A DNA stretch of 64,000 nt from Pedobacter rhizosphaerae (GCF_900111155.1 NZ_FOGG01000005.1:1-64000), one strand, 5' to 3'. Shown: positions 42,605-52,920, counted from the stretch's first letter. Translations and numbers: made by a program. The notes: a model not told the origin generated them from the letters alone.

Positions 42605-44492
42605 GGGCCAGTTTCAGGTAGTCGTAAGCGGCTACTTCATTCATGAATTTGGCAAAATCATCATATTTTTCAGCGGGAAAAGTACCATCGTTTAAAACGA
42701 ACTTTCGGTAATAAATCAGTTTCTTTCCCTCCACTTTAGCGGTACAGGTATACTCGCCGAAATCGGATTTTAAGTTTTTGTGCTGTTCCTGTATCAGATC
42801 TGCAATCACGTTATCGGGTAGCGTATAGGTTAAAATATCCTCGTCTGTATAACCGCGGTTAATATAAACGGGTAATGTTCTGTTTTTAATTTCAGGAATA
42901 GATCTTCGGGTGTTGAAAACATTCAGCTGTAAAAACATCTTGCTACCATTAATCGGAGCATAGTTTCTGATGTTGACTTCTATATCCTCAATCAGCTTGG
43001 GATTTATGTCCTTCTGCTGTGCATAATGAATGCTGTTGAAATCTATATTGTCGATATTGTACGATTGTTTTAACAGTTTTTGCTGCTCTGTAGCAGGCTT
43101 GCCCATGATTTCCTCGTGATTATCATACTGTGCACCAGAAAATAAAGTATGCATTTTGCCCATAATGTTTCCATCGGGCAGAATATTTAGATTGGCATTA
43201 CGGATTTGGATATTCTGTGCGGCTGATAACTTCGGAGTATGTAGGAGTTGCCCTCCGCTAGCAGTACAAGCCAAAACGGTCCGATCGTCTGTAAAATCAC
43301 TTAAAAAGCCAAATGGAATCTTCTGACTGGTACACTCCAACCAGGTGGTATCGCCTTTTAAAGGAACGCAAAGAATGATGTGATTGCCTTGAACCATACT
43401 GGCATAAGAAGGATCCATGCTTTTCTTTTCAGATCCGGCTTCTACCACGCAGTAAAGCGATTCAATATCTACTGCTTTTAGTAGGCTTTGCATATAGTTT
43501 ACCAGCGCTTTACAGTCGCCATAGCCTAAGCGGTCAACTTCTGCTGCGGCAATTGGCTGAAAGCCCCCAATACCAATCTGAACACTGATGTAACGTGTCT
43601 TTTCCTGAAGATATTGATAAACCTTTTTAACCTTTTCCTTTTCTGTGGATTCGTCCTTAACTAAATCGCGTATCGTTTGGATGGTTGAGGGGGGCAAAGT
43701 ACCTCTATTTTTTAGTAGATCATCATAAACCCATTTTCCTAATTCATTCCAGTTGGTGTAAGCGCCTTTATAGTTATAGTAAGTAAATTGCTGTGGGGCA
43801 ATTTTAATGCTGGTTTGGTAAGAGGCCGGATCAGGACTGTAAGGCTCTGTTCTAACGGCAAAGATGTTGCTGGAAGTCCAGGTTATTTTTTTCTGTTTTT
43901 CGTCTGTAACCTCGACTGGCTTTTCTTTATAACCCTGGGTTTTTATCCTGATTTCATCATTAGGCTTGCAAACAAAGGTGTAGCTGCTTTTTTCTACGGA
44001 AACATCATTAGCTGGCTGCGGCTCCCAATCGGGTATAATGAGGTTCTGCTTATTTCTGATTTCATAATGGTAAACGATGGTGTAAGGATACTGGTTTACT
44101 GCTGGCAAGTAGTGTTTAACACGGCTATCTACAAACAGAGAAAAGCCATCAGCCGTACTTTGGTCAGCGAAATCGCTTTGTGAAAATTTATTAATTACCT
44201 TTCCTACACTGTTATATACCTCACCTTTTATAGTTTTAATGGAGGTGTTTTTATCGTAATGTAACACCAGTCTTGCTTCATCCTCACCATTTTCGTTAAA
44301 AACGGTAATCGCCTTTTTGACGGTTATTAATACGTTGTCTGGCGATCTCATATCTACAGTTCGCTCTTCATTGCGAATACAGGCGTTTGCCCTGTTTCGC
44401 AGCGTTGAAGGGATCAGGTCAATATCATAATTATCCTGGCAGATGCCTGATAAATAAGTAGAAAACAGGAGTAAAGTGAAGAAATACTTCAT
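42588..44492 (-). CDS. Secreted DUF3857 transglutaminase-like protein (active-site Cys present)
   Basis: 634 residues, signal peptide MKYFFTLLLFSTYLSGICQ. The N-terminal DUF3857 domain (about 50-240) precedes a transglutaminase core with the Cys in GYGDCKALVNYMQ (about residue 310), His in GNHIILCV and an acidic partner near WLECTS; a beta-rich domain follows. Family members are cysteine protease-like or structural; the substrate is unknown. Its ATG touches the stop of the paralogue in front with no gap. Confidence 0.9.
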   Translation of the reverse strand: MKYFFTLLLFSTYLSGICQDNYDIDLIPSTLRNRANACIRNEERTVDMRSPDNVLITVKKAITVFNENGEDEARLVLHYDKNTSIKTIKGEVYNSVGKVINKFSQSDFADQSTADGFSLFVDSRVKHYLPAVNQYPYTIVYHYEIRNKQNLIIPDWEPQPANDVSVEKSSYTFVCKPNDEIRIKTQGYKEKPVEVTDEKQKKITWTSSNIFAVRTEPYSPDPASYQTSIKIAPQQFTYYNYKGAYTNWNELGKWVYDDLLKNRGTLPPSTIQTIRDLVKDESTEKEKVKKVYQYLQEKTRYISVQIGIGGFQPIAAAEVDRLGYGDCKALVNYMQSLLKAVDIESLYCVVEAGSEKKSMDPSYASMVQGNHIILCVPLKGDTTWLECTSQKIPFGFLSDFTDDRTVLACTASGGQLLHTPKLSAAQNIQIRNANLNILPDGNIMGKMHTLFSGAQYDNHEEIMGKPATEQQKLLKQSYNIDNIDFNSIHYAQQKDINPKLIEDIEVNIRNYAPINGSKMFLQLNVFNTRRSIPEIKNRTLPVYINRGYTDEDILTYTLPDNVIADLIQEQHKNLKSDFGEYTCTAKVEGKKLIYYRKFVLNDGTFPAEKYDDFAKFMNEVAAYDYLKLALSLKK

Positions 44493-46466
44493 CTATTTTG
44501 ATTTTTTAAGTAGAAACTCCGATTTCTGATTTTGAATAATCTTGCTATAAAATTCTTTTAAAGATAGATATTCTTCGGGCTGGTAAATGGCGTTATTGAA
44601 TTGCAAAATCTGATTGATCGTGATGTTCTCGTTTTCCATGCTGGTTTTTAACAGGTACTTCCCGCCAGCATTGGGCAAGCCAATGGCCATATCTTTAGGT
44701 TTTTCCAGGAGTTCGAACTTATCTGCTAAACTGAGGTTAATAATGATTCTTTCATCTGACGCGGCACCTAAATCTACAGGGTAATTGCGTTCACTTAAAT
44801 TAAAAGGATTCTTGGATATCGCATTGATGAAGAAGGGACTGAAATAAAACTGTTCCTGATTTGAACCATCTGTAACGGTAAATTCTACTTCGTACTTTTC
44901 AACCAACGAATTTTCTACACTATCTAAACCGCTAATTTGATGCTCCATGATTTTTACACGCGGCAAACGTTCGTCTAGTTTTTCAACGAATTCATCTGCG
45001 GAAGTATGACGGAGGATCTCTTTGCGCTTGTTATAGGCCGCATAGCCCTGGGTGTAGGTGGTTAAGGTGCCCACAATTTTACCTTCAGCAGTAAGTCTGC
45101 CACTGAGTATGTAGCTGGTCGTGTTTTTCTGGCTAGCCTTCAGGTCAATCCAGTAAGATGGTTTCTTCAAATTAATTACCCTCCCTTGATCGTTTACACA
45201 TCTCAATGGCAATAATCCAAAGGGGAGAAGTGGTTCTGTGGCATCCAGAAGGTAACTGGTTTCTCCGATATTCACCTTGGCCACAACGTAGTTGAAATCG
45301 CTCATCACAGGAAAGAGCTTATTTACTGTTCCGTTGTCACGTGTTGATAGAATCACAGCTTCTGCATCTAAATTGGCAGCAGATAGTGCAGCAACCAAAG
45401 CCAGGTTTATATCAGCAACATTTCCTGATCTTGTATCCAGTGATTTTTTTATACCCTCTTCAGAATACTTTCCGTAATAGTTATTCCATTTAATCTGTTT
45501 TTTGATGTAGTTATAGATACTTTTTGCTTTGCTTAAATCGTCTGGAGCATCTTTTGTTAAGGTGGGGATCAGCTCTTTAAACACATCCTTTCGCTTCATC
45601 TGAGAACCCAAACTTTTATCAGAGCCTAACTCATAATCAATGTCCTTCCAGCTTTTGGTATAAGAAGTTTTGCTTCCATTGAGGTTTTGTACATCTGAAA
45701 GTTCAAAATAAATGGCCGATTTGAAGTTGCTCGGTGCAGTCATGTTATCCTCCTCAATAAATGCGGGTACGTTTTTCATGAGATAGGTGATTTTCGAGCA
45801 ATCTATTGATACACCAGAAATTCGTAAGCATTCTTTTGATAATTCTACCTTTTGATCGGTCAGCTTTTGAAATCCGCGAAGGGATACGTTGTAATTATAG
45901 ATACCGGGGATGAAAACCAGGTATTCACTATGTACTTTAGGGATTTCACTTTGAAACTCCCAGCTCTTAAAATTAAATAGATTAGGCGATTTTAATCGGT
46001 AACTGTATTCAATTACAGATCCCTCTTTTAAATTGGGTAGGGTGAATTTGGTTAACCGGGTGTATTTTGATCTGTTTTCAGTAAAAACAGCTTTTCTATC
46101 CATTACACTCTCTACAAAATTCCCGTCTATATAATTAAAGGTTGAGGCTTTTAATTCACTGATTGTTTCTTCACGGGTATCATCCTTATACATAGGAATA
46201 ACAATATTGGCCTCTTTAAAACCCTCTTTGTTATAAATTTTGATTTTGACGTGGTGTTCGAAAATTAATTCTGGCCTGCCCGAGGCATCATCAACCTGGA
46301 TGGAGGCAGTGCCAAATTCTCTCAAAACTATTGCGTTGGCATTGCTGTCTATCTTTTTTCGATCAAACTCATAATCGTCGTAGGTGATTGCACCGTAGTT
46401 AAAGTTTTGAGCATAAGCAGTGGTAAGGATAAAAAATAGAGATAGGAAAGTGCCTAATTTCTTCAT
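44493..46466 (-). CDS. Secreted DUF3857 transglutaminase-like protein (catalytic Cys missing)
   Basis: 657 residues, signal peptide KKLGTFLSLFFILTTAYAQ. Same domain order as its neighbour. At the place of the catalytic G-D-C it reads SGNVADINLALVAALSAA, and NYVVAKV in place of the His motif, so it is probably not an enzyme. Stop and next start adjoin (TAG-ATG), so both proteins are made from one transcript, possibly as a complex in the periplasm. Confidence 0.9.
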   Translation of the reverse strand: MKKLGTFLSLFFILTTAYAQNFNYGAITYDDYEFDRKKIDSNANAIVLREFGTASIQVDDASGRPELIFEHHVKIKIYNKEGFKEANIVIPMYKDDTREETISELKASTFNYIDGNFVESVMDRKAVFTENRSKYTRLTKFTLPNLKEGSVIEYSYRLKSPNLFNFKSWEFQSEIPKVHSEYLVFIPGIYNYNVSLRGFQKLTDQKVELSKECLRISGVSIDCSKITYLMKNVPAFIEEDNMTAPSNFKSAIYFELSDVQNLNGSKTSYTKSWKDIDYELGSDKSLGSQMKRKDVFKELIPTLTKDAPDDLSKAKSIYNYIKKQIKWNNYYGKYSEEGIKKSLDTRSGNVADINLALVAALSAANLDAEAVILSTRDNGTVNKLFPVMSDFNYVVAKVNIGETSYLLDATEPLLPFGLLPLRCVNDQGRVINLKKPSYWIDLKASQKNTTSYILSGRLTAEGKIVGTLTTYTQGYAAYNKRKEILRHTSADEFVEKLDERLPRVKIMEHQISGLDSVENSLVEKYEVEFTVTDGSNQEQFYFSPFFINAISKNPFNLSERNYPVDLGAASDERIIINLSLADKFELLEKPKDMAIGLPNAGGKYLLKTSMENENITINQILQFNNAIYQPEEYLSLKEFYSKIIQNQKSEFLLKKSK

Positions 46467-46653
46467 TTGAGCGTTTTAAATATACAGGCAATTTAACGTT
46501 AGCCTTTTACTTTTAGAAATATTTTTTAAATTATATTTTTTAATATTTATGCGTTTTGTGCAACTAAGCAAACCTTTTTTAGCACTTTTGAATTAAGAAA
46601 CATAATGGAGGTGTGGGAATTGATGCCCATATCTGAAATCTCAGATTTAGATA

Positions 46654-47601
46654 ATGAAATTAAATTTAAAACGCCCTTTAGCTTTTTTTGATTTAGAGGC
46701 CACAGGAATAAATGTAGGGTCGGATAGGATAGTGGAAATTGCTATTTTAAAAGCATTGCCAGATGGAACTGAAGAAGTAAAAACATGGCGGGTAAATCCG
46801 GAGATGCCTATTCCGCTTCAAACATCATTAATTCATGGTATTTATGATGAAGATATAAAAGATGCGCCTACTTTTAAGCAATTGGCTGCTGAAATTGCGG
46901 AATTTATCGCTGAAGCAGACTTAGCTGGCTACAATTCTAATAAATTCGATATTCCAATGCTTTTAGAGGAATTTTTAAGGGCAGATGTTGATTTTGATAT
47001 GAACGAACGCAAGTTTGTAGATGTGCAGAATATTTTCCACCAAATGGAACAACGTACGTTGAAGGCTGCTTATAAATTTTATTGTGGCGAAAATTTAGTT
47101 AATGCGCATGCTGCAGAGGCTGATGTGATCGCAACCTATAAAGTTTTGCTGGGTCAGCTGGAAATGTATAAGGAAACCGAGTTTGAAGATAAACAAGGGG
47201 TAAGAAGTGTTCCTGTAGTGAATGATGTGGAAGCACTTCATACTTTTACAAACCTGCATAAACCTGTTGATTTTGCTGGTCGTATGGTTTACAATGATAA
47301 GAATGAAGTTTGTTTTAATTTTGGTAAACACAAAGGCAAGACAACTGCAGAAGTATTTGCAATAGAACCAAGTTATTATGCCTGGATGAAACAGGGTGAT
47401 TTTCCTTTATATACCAAGAAAAAGTTAGACGAAGAGTGGGCAAAGTTTAATGCAAAGAAAAACGAAAATAGGCCAGCAAGGCCTCAACAGCCCCAAAATC
47501 AAGGTAACAAGCCCCAGTACAATAAGCCAAAAGTAGATAAGCCTGCTCAACCTATTAATAATGATATGTTGGAACAGTTGAAAATGAAATTTGGAAAGTA
47601 G
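46654..47601 (+). CDS. 3'-5' exonuclease, DnaQ/ExoX-like
   Basis: 315 residues. DEDDh core at residues 1-175: FDLEATG, SNKFDIPMLLEEF and HAAEADVIATYKVL. A second small domain (about 220-265: FNFGKHKGKTTAEVFAIEPS and YYAWMKQGDFP) resembles the C-terminal domain seen in ExoX-like proteins. The end is a Pro/Gln/Asn-rich linker and a short helix (DMLEQLKMKFGK), perhaps a docking peptide. Role in DNA repair or editing inferred. Confidence 0.92.
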   Translation: MKLNLKRPLAFFDLEATGINVGSDRIVEIAILKALPDGTEEVKTWRVNPEMPIPLQTSLIHGIYDEDIKDAPTFKQLAAEIAEFIAEADLAGYNSNKFDIPMLLEEFLRADVDFDMNERKFVDVQNIFHQMEQRTLKAAYKFYCGENLVNAHAAEADVIATYKVLLGQLEMYKETEFEDKQGVRSVPVVNDVEALHTFTNLHKPVDFAGRMVYNDKNEVCFNFGKHKGKTTAEVFAIEPSYYAWMKQGDFPLYTKKKLDEEWAKFNAKKNENRPARPQQPQNQGNKPQYNKPKVDKPAQPINNDMLEQLKMKFGK

Positions 47602-47650
47602 AATTTGGGTTCTTCGTTAAAAAACGCTATTTTATTCAATTACAGCCTTA

Positions 47651-49510
47651 ATGAAATCAATCAAGATACTTAGCTTTTTGTTGATGGCCTCGGTATGTGT
47701 TTCTGCACAAACCGAGTTGCCTATTGCTCCGGTGTTCCAGAATACGTATAAAAAGGAAACCAGAAGTGCCAATGGAAAACCTGGTAAAAATTACTGGCAA
47801 AATGCCGCTAAGTATAATCTTAAGGTTGATTTTAATCCCGCAAGTCGGCTATTAAAGGGAACTGTAGAGGTTGTTTATACCAATAACAGCCCCGATACCT
47901 TACAGGAGATCTGGTTTAAACTTTATCCCAATCTTTATAAAAAAGGGGTTTCACGAAAATCAAAAATCGCCGAGTCTGATCAGGGAGAAGGTGTAGCAAT
48001 AAACAAGTTGCTGGCCAATGGCAAGGCGAATAACAGCTTCCATATTGATGGAACAAACATGACGGTTGCTGTGCCTGCAGTTTTACCTGGGAAAACAATT
48101 AGTTTTTTAATCGATTACCATTATACACTCAATAAGGGCTCACACATTCGTACCGGACAAGTTGATGATGGCTCACACTTTATTGCCTATTTTTTTCCAA
48201 GGATAGCAGTTTATGATGATGTAGATGGCTGGAATAAATATCCATACACCGGTGCAGAGGAGTTTTATAACGATTTTGACCAATTTAATGCTGAAATCAC
48301 TGTTCCAGGTGGTTATGGTGTTTGGGCGACGGGCGATTTGAAAAATGCATCAGAAGTTTTTCAGAAGGATGTTGTTTCCCGAATGGCTGCGGCAGAAAAA
48401 AACGATGCTGTGGTTGATGTCATTACCGATCAGGATTTGACAAACAAAACAGTAACGCTTCCTAAGGCTTTTAATACATTTAAATTTGAAGCTAAAAATG
48501 TAACAGATTTCGCTTTTGCATTAAGCGATCATTATTTATGGAAATCTACGAGCTTAGTCGTTGATCCTAAAACGAAAAGAAGAACACGTGTAGATGCTGT
48601 TTTTAATCCAAAACATAAAGATTATTATGAAGTAATTGATTTTGCCCGCAAAACAGTGGATGCGATGAGCTATCAATTTCCAAAATGGCCATTTCCTTAT
48701 AGTCACGAAACTATTTTTGATGGTTTAGATCAAATGGAATATCCAATGATGGTGAATGATAACCCGGTAGACAATAGGGAAGATGCCATTACACTAACTG
48801 ATCACGAGATTTTTCACACCATGTTTCCATTTTACATGGGGATTAATGAAACCAAATATGGTTGGATGGATGAAGGCTGGGCAACAATAGGCGAGTGGCT
48901 GATATCTCCAATGATTGATTCGAGCATTGTAGATGAGTATGGAGTTCAACCTACAGCTTCCTCTTCGGGCAGTAACGATGATACACCTATTATGACACTT
49001 ACTCCTGATTTAAAAGGTTCAGGCTCTTTTACCAATTCTTACCCCAAACCAGGCTTGGCCTATCTTTTTGTAAAAGATTACCTTGGTGATGAGTTATTTA
49101 CCAAAGCTTTGCATCATTACATTAATACCTGGAATGGGAAGCACCCAATGCCGTATGATTTCTTCTTTAGTATGAATGAAGGTAGCGGTAAGAACCTGAA
49201 CTGGTTTTGGAAAAGTTGGTTTTTTGAGGGGGGAGTTTTAGATTTAGCCATAAAAGCTGTTAATAAAACTGCTGAGGGCTATCAGGTAATGATTGAAAAT
49301 AAAGGCACAAAAGCATTGCCTATTGATTTAGAACTCACTTACGCCGATGGTAGTAAGGAAAAGCGACATGCCAGTATTGGTGTTTGGGAAAAGGGTGACA
49401 AACAGGTTAATGTCGATGTGAAAACCACGAAGAGATTAGTAAAGGTAGTAATGGGTAATCCACATACACCGGATAAAGTGAAGAGCGATAATAGTTTTTC
49501 GGTGAACTAG
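47651..49510 (+). CDS. Secreted M1 family zinc metallopeptidase
   Basis: 619 residues, signal peptide MKSIKILSFLLMASVCVSAQ. Zinc motif H-E-I-F-H (about residue 390) and the third ligand Glu in WMDEGWATIGEW about 20 residues later. The N-terminal part is the aminopeptidase N-like beta domain. The exopeptidase GAMEN-like motif reads DQMEYPMM, which is divergent. Typical of Bacteroidota periplasmic or outer membrane peptidases. The 45-base repeat array begins at its stop codon. Confidence 0.93.
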   Translation: MKSIKILSFLLMASVCVSAQTELPIAPVFQNTYKKETRSANGKPGKNYWQNAAKYNLKVDFNPASRLLKGTVEVVYTNNSPDTLQEIWFKLYPNLYKKGVSRKSKIAESDQGEGVAINKLLANGKANNSFHIDGTNMTVAVPAVLPGKTISFLIDYHYTLNKGSHIRTGQVDDGSHFIAYFFPRIAVYDDVDGWNKYPYTGAEEFYNDFDQFNAEITVPGGYGVWATGDLKNASEVFQKDVVSRMAAAEKNDAVVDVITDQDLTNKTVTLPKAFNTFKFEAKNVTDFAFALSDHYLWKSTSLVVDPKTKRRTRVDAVFNPKHKDYYEVIDFARKTVDAMSYQFPKWPFPYSHETIFDGLDQMEYPMMVNDNPVDNREDAITLTDHEIFHTMFPFYMGINETKYGWMDEGWATIGEWLISPMIDSSIVDEYGVQPTASSSGSNDDTPIMTLTPDLKGSGSFTNSYPKPGLAYLFVKDYLGDELFTKALHHYINTWNGKHPMPYDFFFSMNEGSGKNLNWFWKSWFFEGGVLDLAIKAVNKTAEGYQVMIENKGTKALPIDLELTYADGSKEKRHASIGVWEKGDKQVNVDVKTTKRLVKVVMGNPHTPDKVKSDNSFSVN

Positions 49511-49850
49511 TATAGGGTCTTATTTATAGTATAGAGCCGGAAACTGTAGACTCGAATATGGTCTTATTTGTGGCATCAGGATCGCAAACTTTAAACTTAA
49601 ATATGGTCTAATTCGTGGCATCAGGATCGCAAGCTTTAAACTCAAATATGGTCTTATTTGTGGCATCAGGATCGCAAACAATAAACTCGAATATGGTCTT
49701 ATTTGTGGCATCAGGATCGCAAACAATAAACTCAAATATGGTCTTATTTGTGGCATCAGGATCGCAAACTATGAACTCGAATATGGTCTTATTTGTGGCA
49801 TCAGGATCGCAAACAATAAACTCGAATATGGTCTGTGTGTCACAGACCAT
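49511..49850. repeat. 45-base tandem array, about seven copies, ending in a hairpin
   Basis: AATATG recurs at 49555, 49600, 49645, 49690, 49735, 49780 and 49825, exactly 45 bases apart; a decayed copy precedes at 49511-49554. Since 45 is a multiple of three, frames stay open on both strands and encode a 15-residue repeat in each; I do not call them genes. The last unit turns into ATGGTCTGTG (49828-49837), which pairs perfectly with CACAGACCAT (49841-49850), and lies between convergent genes. Confidence 0.95.
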
Positions 49851-49866
49851 GGGATTGATGAAATGA

Positions 49867-50769
49867 CTATTCCTTCAAAAAGTCAATATTCCGCTTCAAG
49901 CCCGAAAATTTAGTCCGTTTTACGGCCGAGCCCTTGAATACCTTCTTGAATACTTCGTCAGTGATTTCTGTCAGTTCTTTCGCGCTCAGATCCAATAAGC
50001 CATTTTCGGGCATAAACGCTTGTTCATTGTGCGCCTTGGAGAATCGGTTCCATGGGCATACATCCTGGCATATATCACATCCGAACATCCAGTTACTCAT
50101 TTTATCTTTAAACTCATTAGGGATTTCTTCTTTAAGCTCTATGGTTAGGTAGGAGATGCACTTGCTGCCGTCTACTATCTGAGGGGCAATAATAGCATCG
50201 GTTGGGCAGGCATCCAGGCAACGGGTACAGGTGCCACAATGGTCGGTTTGGAAGGGATGGTCGTAATCCAGTTCTAAATCGATGATCAATTCTGCAAGAA
50301 AGAAAAATGATCCGTCAGTTTTGCTAATGAGATTAGAATTTTTGCCAATCCAGCCAATCCCAGAGCGCTTGGCCCATGCGCGGTCCAATACCGGAGCCGA
50401 ATCCACAAAAGCCCTTCCCGAAACTGCTCCTATATTTTCTTCTATAAAAAACAGCAATTCTTTTAGTTTCTCTTTGATTACCGTGTGGTAATCTTGGCCA
50501 TATGCATACTTCGATATTTTAGGCGCATTTGGATCAGTTTGCTTATCTGGAGTATAATAATTTAAAGATAATGATATTACCGATTTGGCATCATCAACCA
50601 AAAGCCTGGGATCTAGCCTTTTGTCGAAGTAATTTTCCATGTATTTCATTTCGCCATGGTGGTTTTGCAATAGCCAGTTTTCCAATCTTGGAGCTTCTTC
50701 CTCTAAAAATGTTGCTTTAGAAATACCACAAGCGATGAATCCCAGGCGCAGGGCTTCCTCTTTTATCAT
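49867..50769 (-). CDS. queG: Epoxyqueuosine reductase
   Basis: 300 residues from the ATG at 50769; a TTG 20 codons upstream gives a non-family extension. It is the B12-dependent last step of queuosine synthesis. Marks: [20 protein letters not shown] with the active-site Asp, and two [4Fe-4S] clusters, [13 protein letters not shown] and [11 protein letters not shown]. It needs cobalamin, again linking to the adenosyltransferase or at least to B12 supply. Confidence 0.96.
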   Translation of the reverse strand: MIKEEALRLGFIACGISKATFLEEEAPRLENWLLQNHHGEMKYMENYFDKRLDPRLLVDDAKSVISLSLNYYTPDKQTDPNAPKISKYAYGQDYHTVIKEKLKELLFFIEENIGAVSGRAFVDSAPVLDRAWAKRSGIGWIGKNSNLISKTDGSFFFLAELIIDLELDYDHPFQTDHCGTCTRCLDACPTDAIIAPQIVDGSKCISYLTIELKEEIPNEFKDKMSNWMFGCDICQDVCPWNRFSKAHNEQAFMPENGLLDLSAKELTEITDEVFKKVFKGSAVKRTKFSGLKRNIDFLKE

Positions 50770-50925
50770 GTGGCTATATTTTGCAGAATTGTTATACACG
50801 GATTGGCAAAGATAAGGCTTAAGTTTCAAACCTTTTAACTGCTTACTTGTTCTAAATACAGAAAACTAAATTAATTAATTGTAGGCTTAGTCATTTGAGT
50901 AGGCGCTTACGCAACTAACACAGAC

Positions 50926-51132
50926 ATGGAAAATATAGATCCACAGCATACGGAACATGGAGGAGCTCCAAAACCGATTGAAAAAGATTACGAAAGTCAC
51001 AAAGCAGATCCCGGGCCCGCAAAACCAGCAGTTACGGAGAAAGATGAAAATGGAGCAGGGCAGGCATTGAAATGGGTAATCCCGATAGCCATCATTATTG
51101 GTTTGATTATCTGGTTTATGATGAGGAAATAA
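50926..51132 (+). CDS. Small tail-anchored membrane protein, unknown
   Basis: 68 residues: a polar Pro/Glu/Lys-rich first part (DPQHTEHGGAPKPIEKDYES) and one C-terminal helix (WVIPIAIIIGLIIWFMM) ending in Arg-Lys. Layout suggests a single-pass protein with its N-terminus in the cytoplasm or periplasm, not decidable here. A strong terminator follows six bases after the stop. Confidence 0.78.
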   Translation: MENIDPQHTEHGGAPKPIEKDYESHKADPGPAKPAVTEKDENGAGQALKWVIPIAIIIGLIIWFMMRK

Positions 51133-51137
51133 ATTGT

Positions 51138-51169
51138 AAATCCGATTGAGCATTTCAATCGGATTTTTG
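51138..51169 (+). terminator. Terminator after the small tail-anchored protein gene
   Basis: AAATCCGATTG (51138-51148) pairs perfectly with CAATCGGATTT (51156-51166), then a T-run. Confidence 0.95.
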
Positions 51170-51206
51170 TTTAAAAAACTGTTAGTTAATATGTGTTTGT
51201 TAAAGC

Positions 51207-52733
51207 TTACTTTAATAATTTTACCTGATATAAATCCCTTCTTCTATCCTTTAAGATTTTAACAGTTCCATAATGATGCAATTCATCCAGCAGGTGCAGA
51301 TCAACATCTACCACCAGTACCATTTCGGTATTGGGAGTGGCTTCCGCTTTAACCGCATTAGTGGGGAAAGCAAAATCTGAAGGAGTAAAAACAGCCGATT
51401 GTGCAAATTGAATGTCCATGTTATTTACCTTAGGCAGATTACCCACACACCCTGCAATGGCCACATAACATTCATTTTCAATGGCCCTGGCTTGTGCGCA
51501 ATGCCTAACCCGTGTATAACCGTTTTGAGTGTCGGTAAGAAATGGAACAAATAATATTTGCATTCCCTGATCGGCATAAATGCGGCTTAACTCCGGGAAT
51601 TCTACATCGTAGCAGATAAGGATACCCACTTTTCCGCAATCGGTATCAAATACCTGCACTTTATCTCCGCCTACCATACCATAGTATTTTTGCTCGTTAG
51701 GGGTGATATGGATTTTTCTGTACTCATCAATTTTACCTGTTCTGTGACATAGATAGGTCGCATTATAAAGTTTGCCATCATCTAATATCGGCATGCTCCC
51801 TGTAATGATATTTACATTATAGCTCAAGGCGTATTCATGCATTTTTTGCACAATCTCTTCCGTCTTTTCTGCCAGCTTTCGCATCGCTTCAATCTCTGGA
51901 AGATGATTATAGGGCTGTAGCAAAGGGGTGTTAAATAACTCCGGGAACATCACAAAATCCGATTTATACCCGCTTACCGCATCGACGAAAAATTCTACCT
52001 GTTCGTAAAAGGATTCCATATCCGGGAACAGGCGCATTTGCCATTGTACCAGTCCGAGGCGGATAGTCATGGCGGAACGTGCGGAAGCGTCGATTCCCTG
52101 GTAATAAATGTTATTCCATTCAATTAAAGTAGCGTATTCCTTCGATTCATGATCTCCCGGTAAGTAATTTTTCAAAACCTTTCGGACGTGAAAATCATTA
52201 GATATTTGAAAGGTAAGTGTGGGGTCGTAAATTTCTTTAGCTTTTACTTTATCAATGTATTGTCGTGGTGACAAGGTTTCTGCGTAAGCATGGTAGCCAG
52301 GTATTCTTCCTCCGGCAATAATACTTTTAAGATTTAGACTCTCGCAAAGCTCCTTTCTGGCTTCGTAAAGCCTTCTGCCCAAGCGTAAACCACGGTATTC
52401 AGGGTGTACAAAAATTTCGATGCCGTACAAGGTATCTCCATTTGGATCGTGCGTAGAGAAGCTATAATCACCGGTAATGAGTTTGTAAGTATGACGGTCG
52501 CCATATTCATCATATTCTACAATGATAGACAGGGAACATGCCACTACCTTATCATCAACAGCGATGCAGAGCTGACCTTCTGGAAATATCTTTAAGAGTT
52601 TTGCTATACTCGATTTAGGCCAAATCTGCCCACCCATGCTATCGTAAGCCTGAAGCATAGATTCTTTGAGGTCAGCATAGTCTTCGAGCGTTAATTTGCG
52701 TATTTCAATATTCATAATGTTTGATTTGTACAT
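51207..52733 (-). CDS. GNAT acetyltransferase fused to a nitrilase-family carbon-nitrogen hydrolase
   Basis: 508 residues from 52733; an ATG six codons in (52715, MNIEIRKLTLEDY) is equally good. Residues about 1-200 are a GNAT domain (HPEYRGLRLGRRLYEARKEL). Residues about 220-505 are a nitrilase-superfamily amidase with the triad Glu in FPELFNTPL, Lys in YRKIHITPNE and Cys in ILICYDVEFPE. The fusion is known from many bacteria; the joint substrate is unresolved. Confidence 0.92.
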   Translation of the reverse strand: MYKSNIMNIEIRKLTLEDYADLKESMLQAYDSMGGQIWPKSSIAKLLKIFPEGQLCIAVDDKVVACSLSIIVEYDEYGDRHTYKLITGDYSFSTHDPNGDTLYGIEIFVHPEYRGLRLGRRLYEARKELCESLNLKSIIAGGRIPGYHAYAETLSPRQYIDKVKAKEIYDPTLTFQISNDFHVRKVLKNYLPGDHESKEYATLIEWNNIYYQGIDASARSAMTIRLGLVQWQMRLFPDMESFYEQVEFFVDAVSGYKSDFVMFPELFNTPLLQPYNHLPEIEAMRKLAEKTEEIVQKMHEYALSYNVNIITGSMPILDDGKLYNATYLCHRTGKIDEYRKIHITPNEQKYYGMVGGDKVQVFDTDCGKVGILICYDVEFPELSRIYADQGMQILFVPFLTDTQNGYTRVRHCAQARAIENECYVAIAGCVGNLPKVNNMDIQFAQSAVFTPSDFAFPTNAVKAEATPNTEMVLVVDVDLHLLDELHHYGTVKILKDRRRDLYQVKLLK

Positions 52734-52754
52734 TATGAACAGACAAGCGACTTA

Positions 52755-52920
52755 AATGTTCGTGGAAAGTTAATTTTGAATGATCGGATTTTGCATGTTT
52801 GGGTTTTGAATGATTGAATGAAAACCCATTCCAATAGTTGGCCAGTCGCTTAGTGGATCTTGCACACTTACTCCTTCAGCCATTCAAAATTCACTCCTTC
52901 TTTCATTCACTCGTTCCCAA
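52755..52920. repeat. GAATGAT-type tract with inverted arms, downstream of ruvB
   Basis: Left part: TTTTGAATGATCGGATTTTG and TTTTGAATGATTGAATGAAA. Right part (52870-52915): CCATTCAAAATTCACTCC and TTTCATTCACTCG, reverse-complement words. Same family as 33.2 kb. Confidence 0.82.

Noticed and set aside
46605..46691. 28-codon upstream frame overlapping the start of the exonuclease gene
   Set aside because: It has an ATG, but nothing shows that it is translated; an ATCTGA/TCAGAT dyad lies within it. Could be leader noise.
49520..49866. Repetitive open frames on both strands of the 45-base array
   Set aside because: Three frames stay open only because the unit is 45 bases and has no stops; two protein genes on opposite strands over one repeat is not plausible without expression data.
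50887..51153. 88-codon minus-strand frame opposite the small tail-anchored protein
   Set aside because: The plus-strand frame has the membrane helix and a terminator directly after it; the opposite frame is Cys/Phe-rich without family features.
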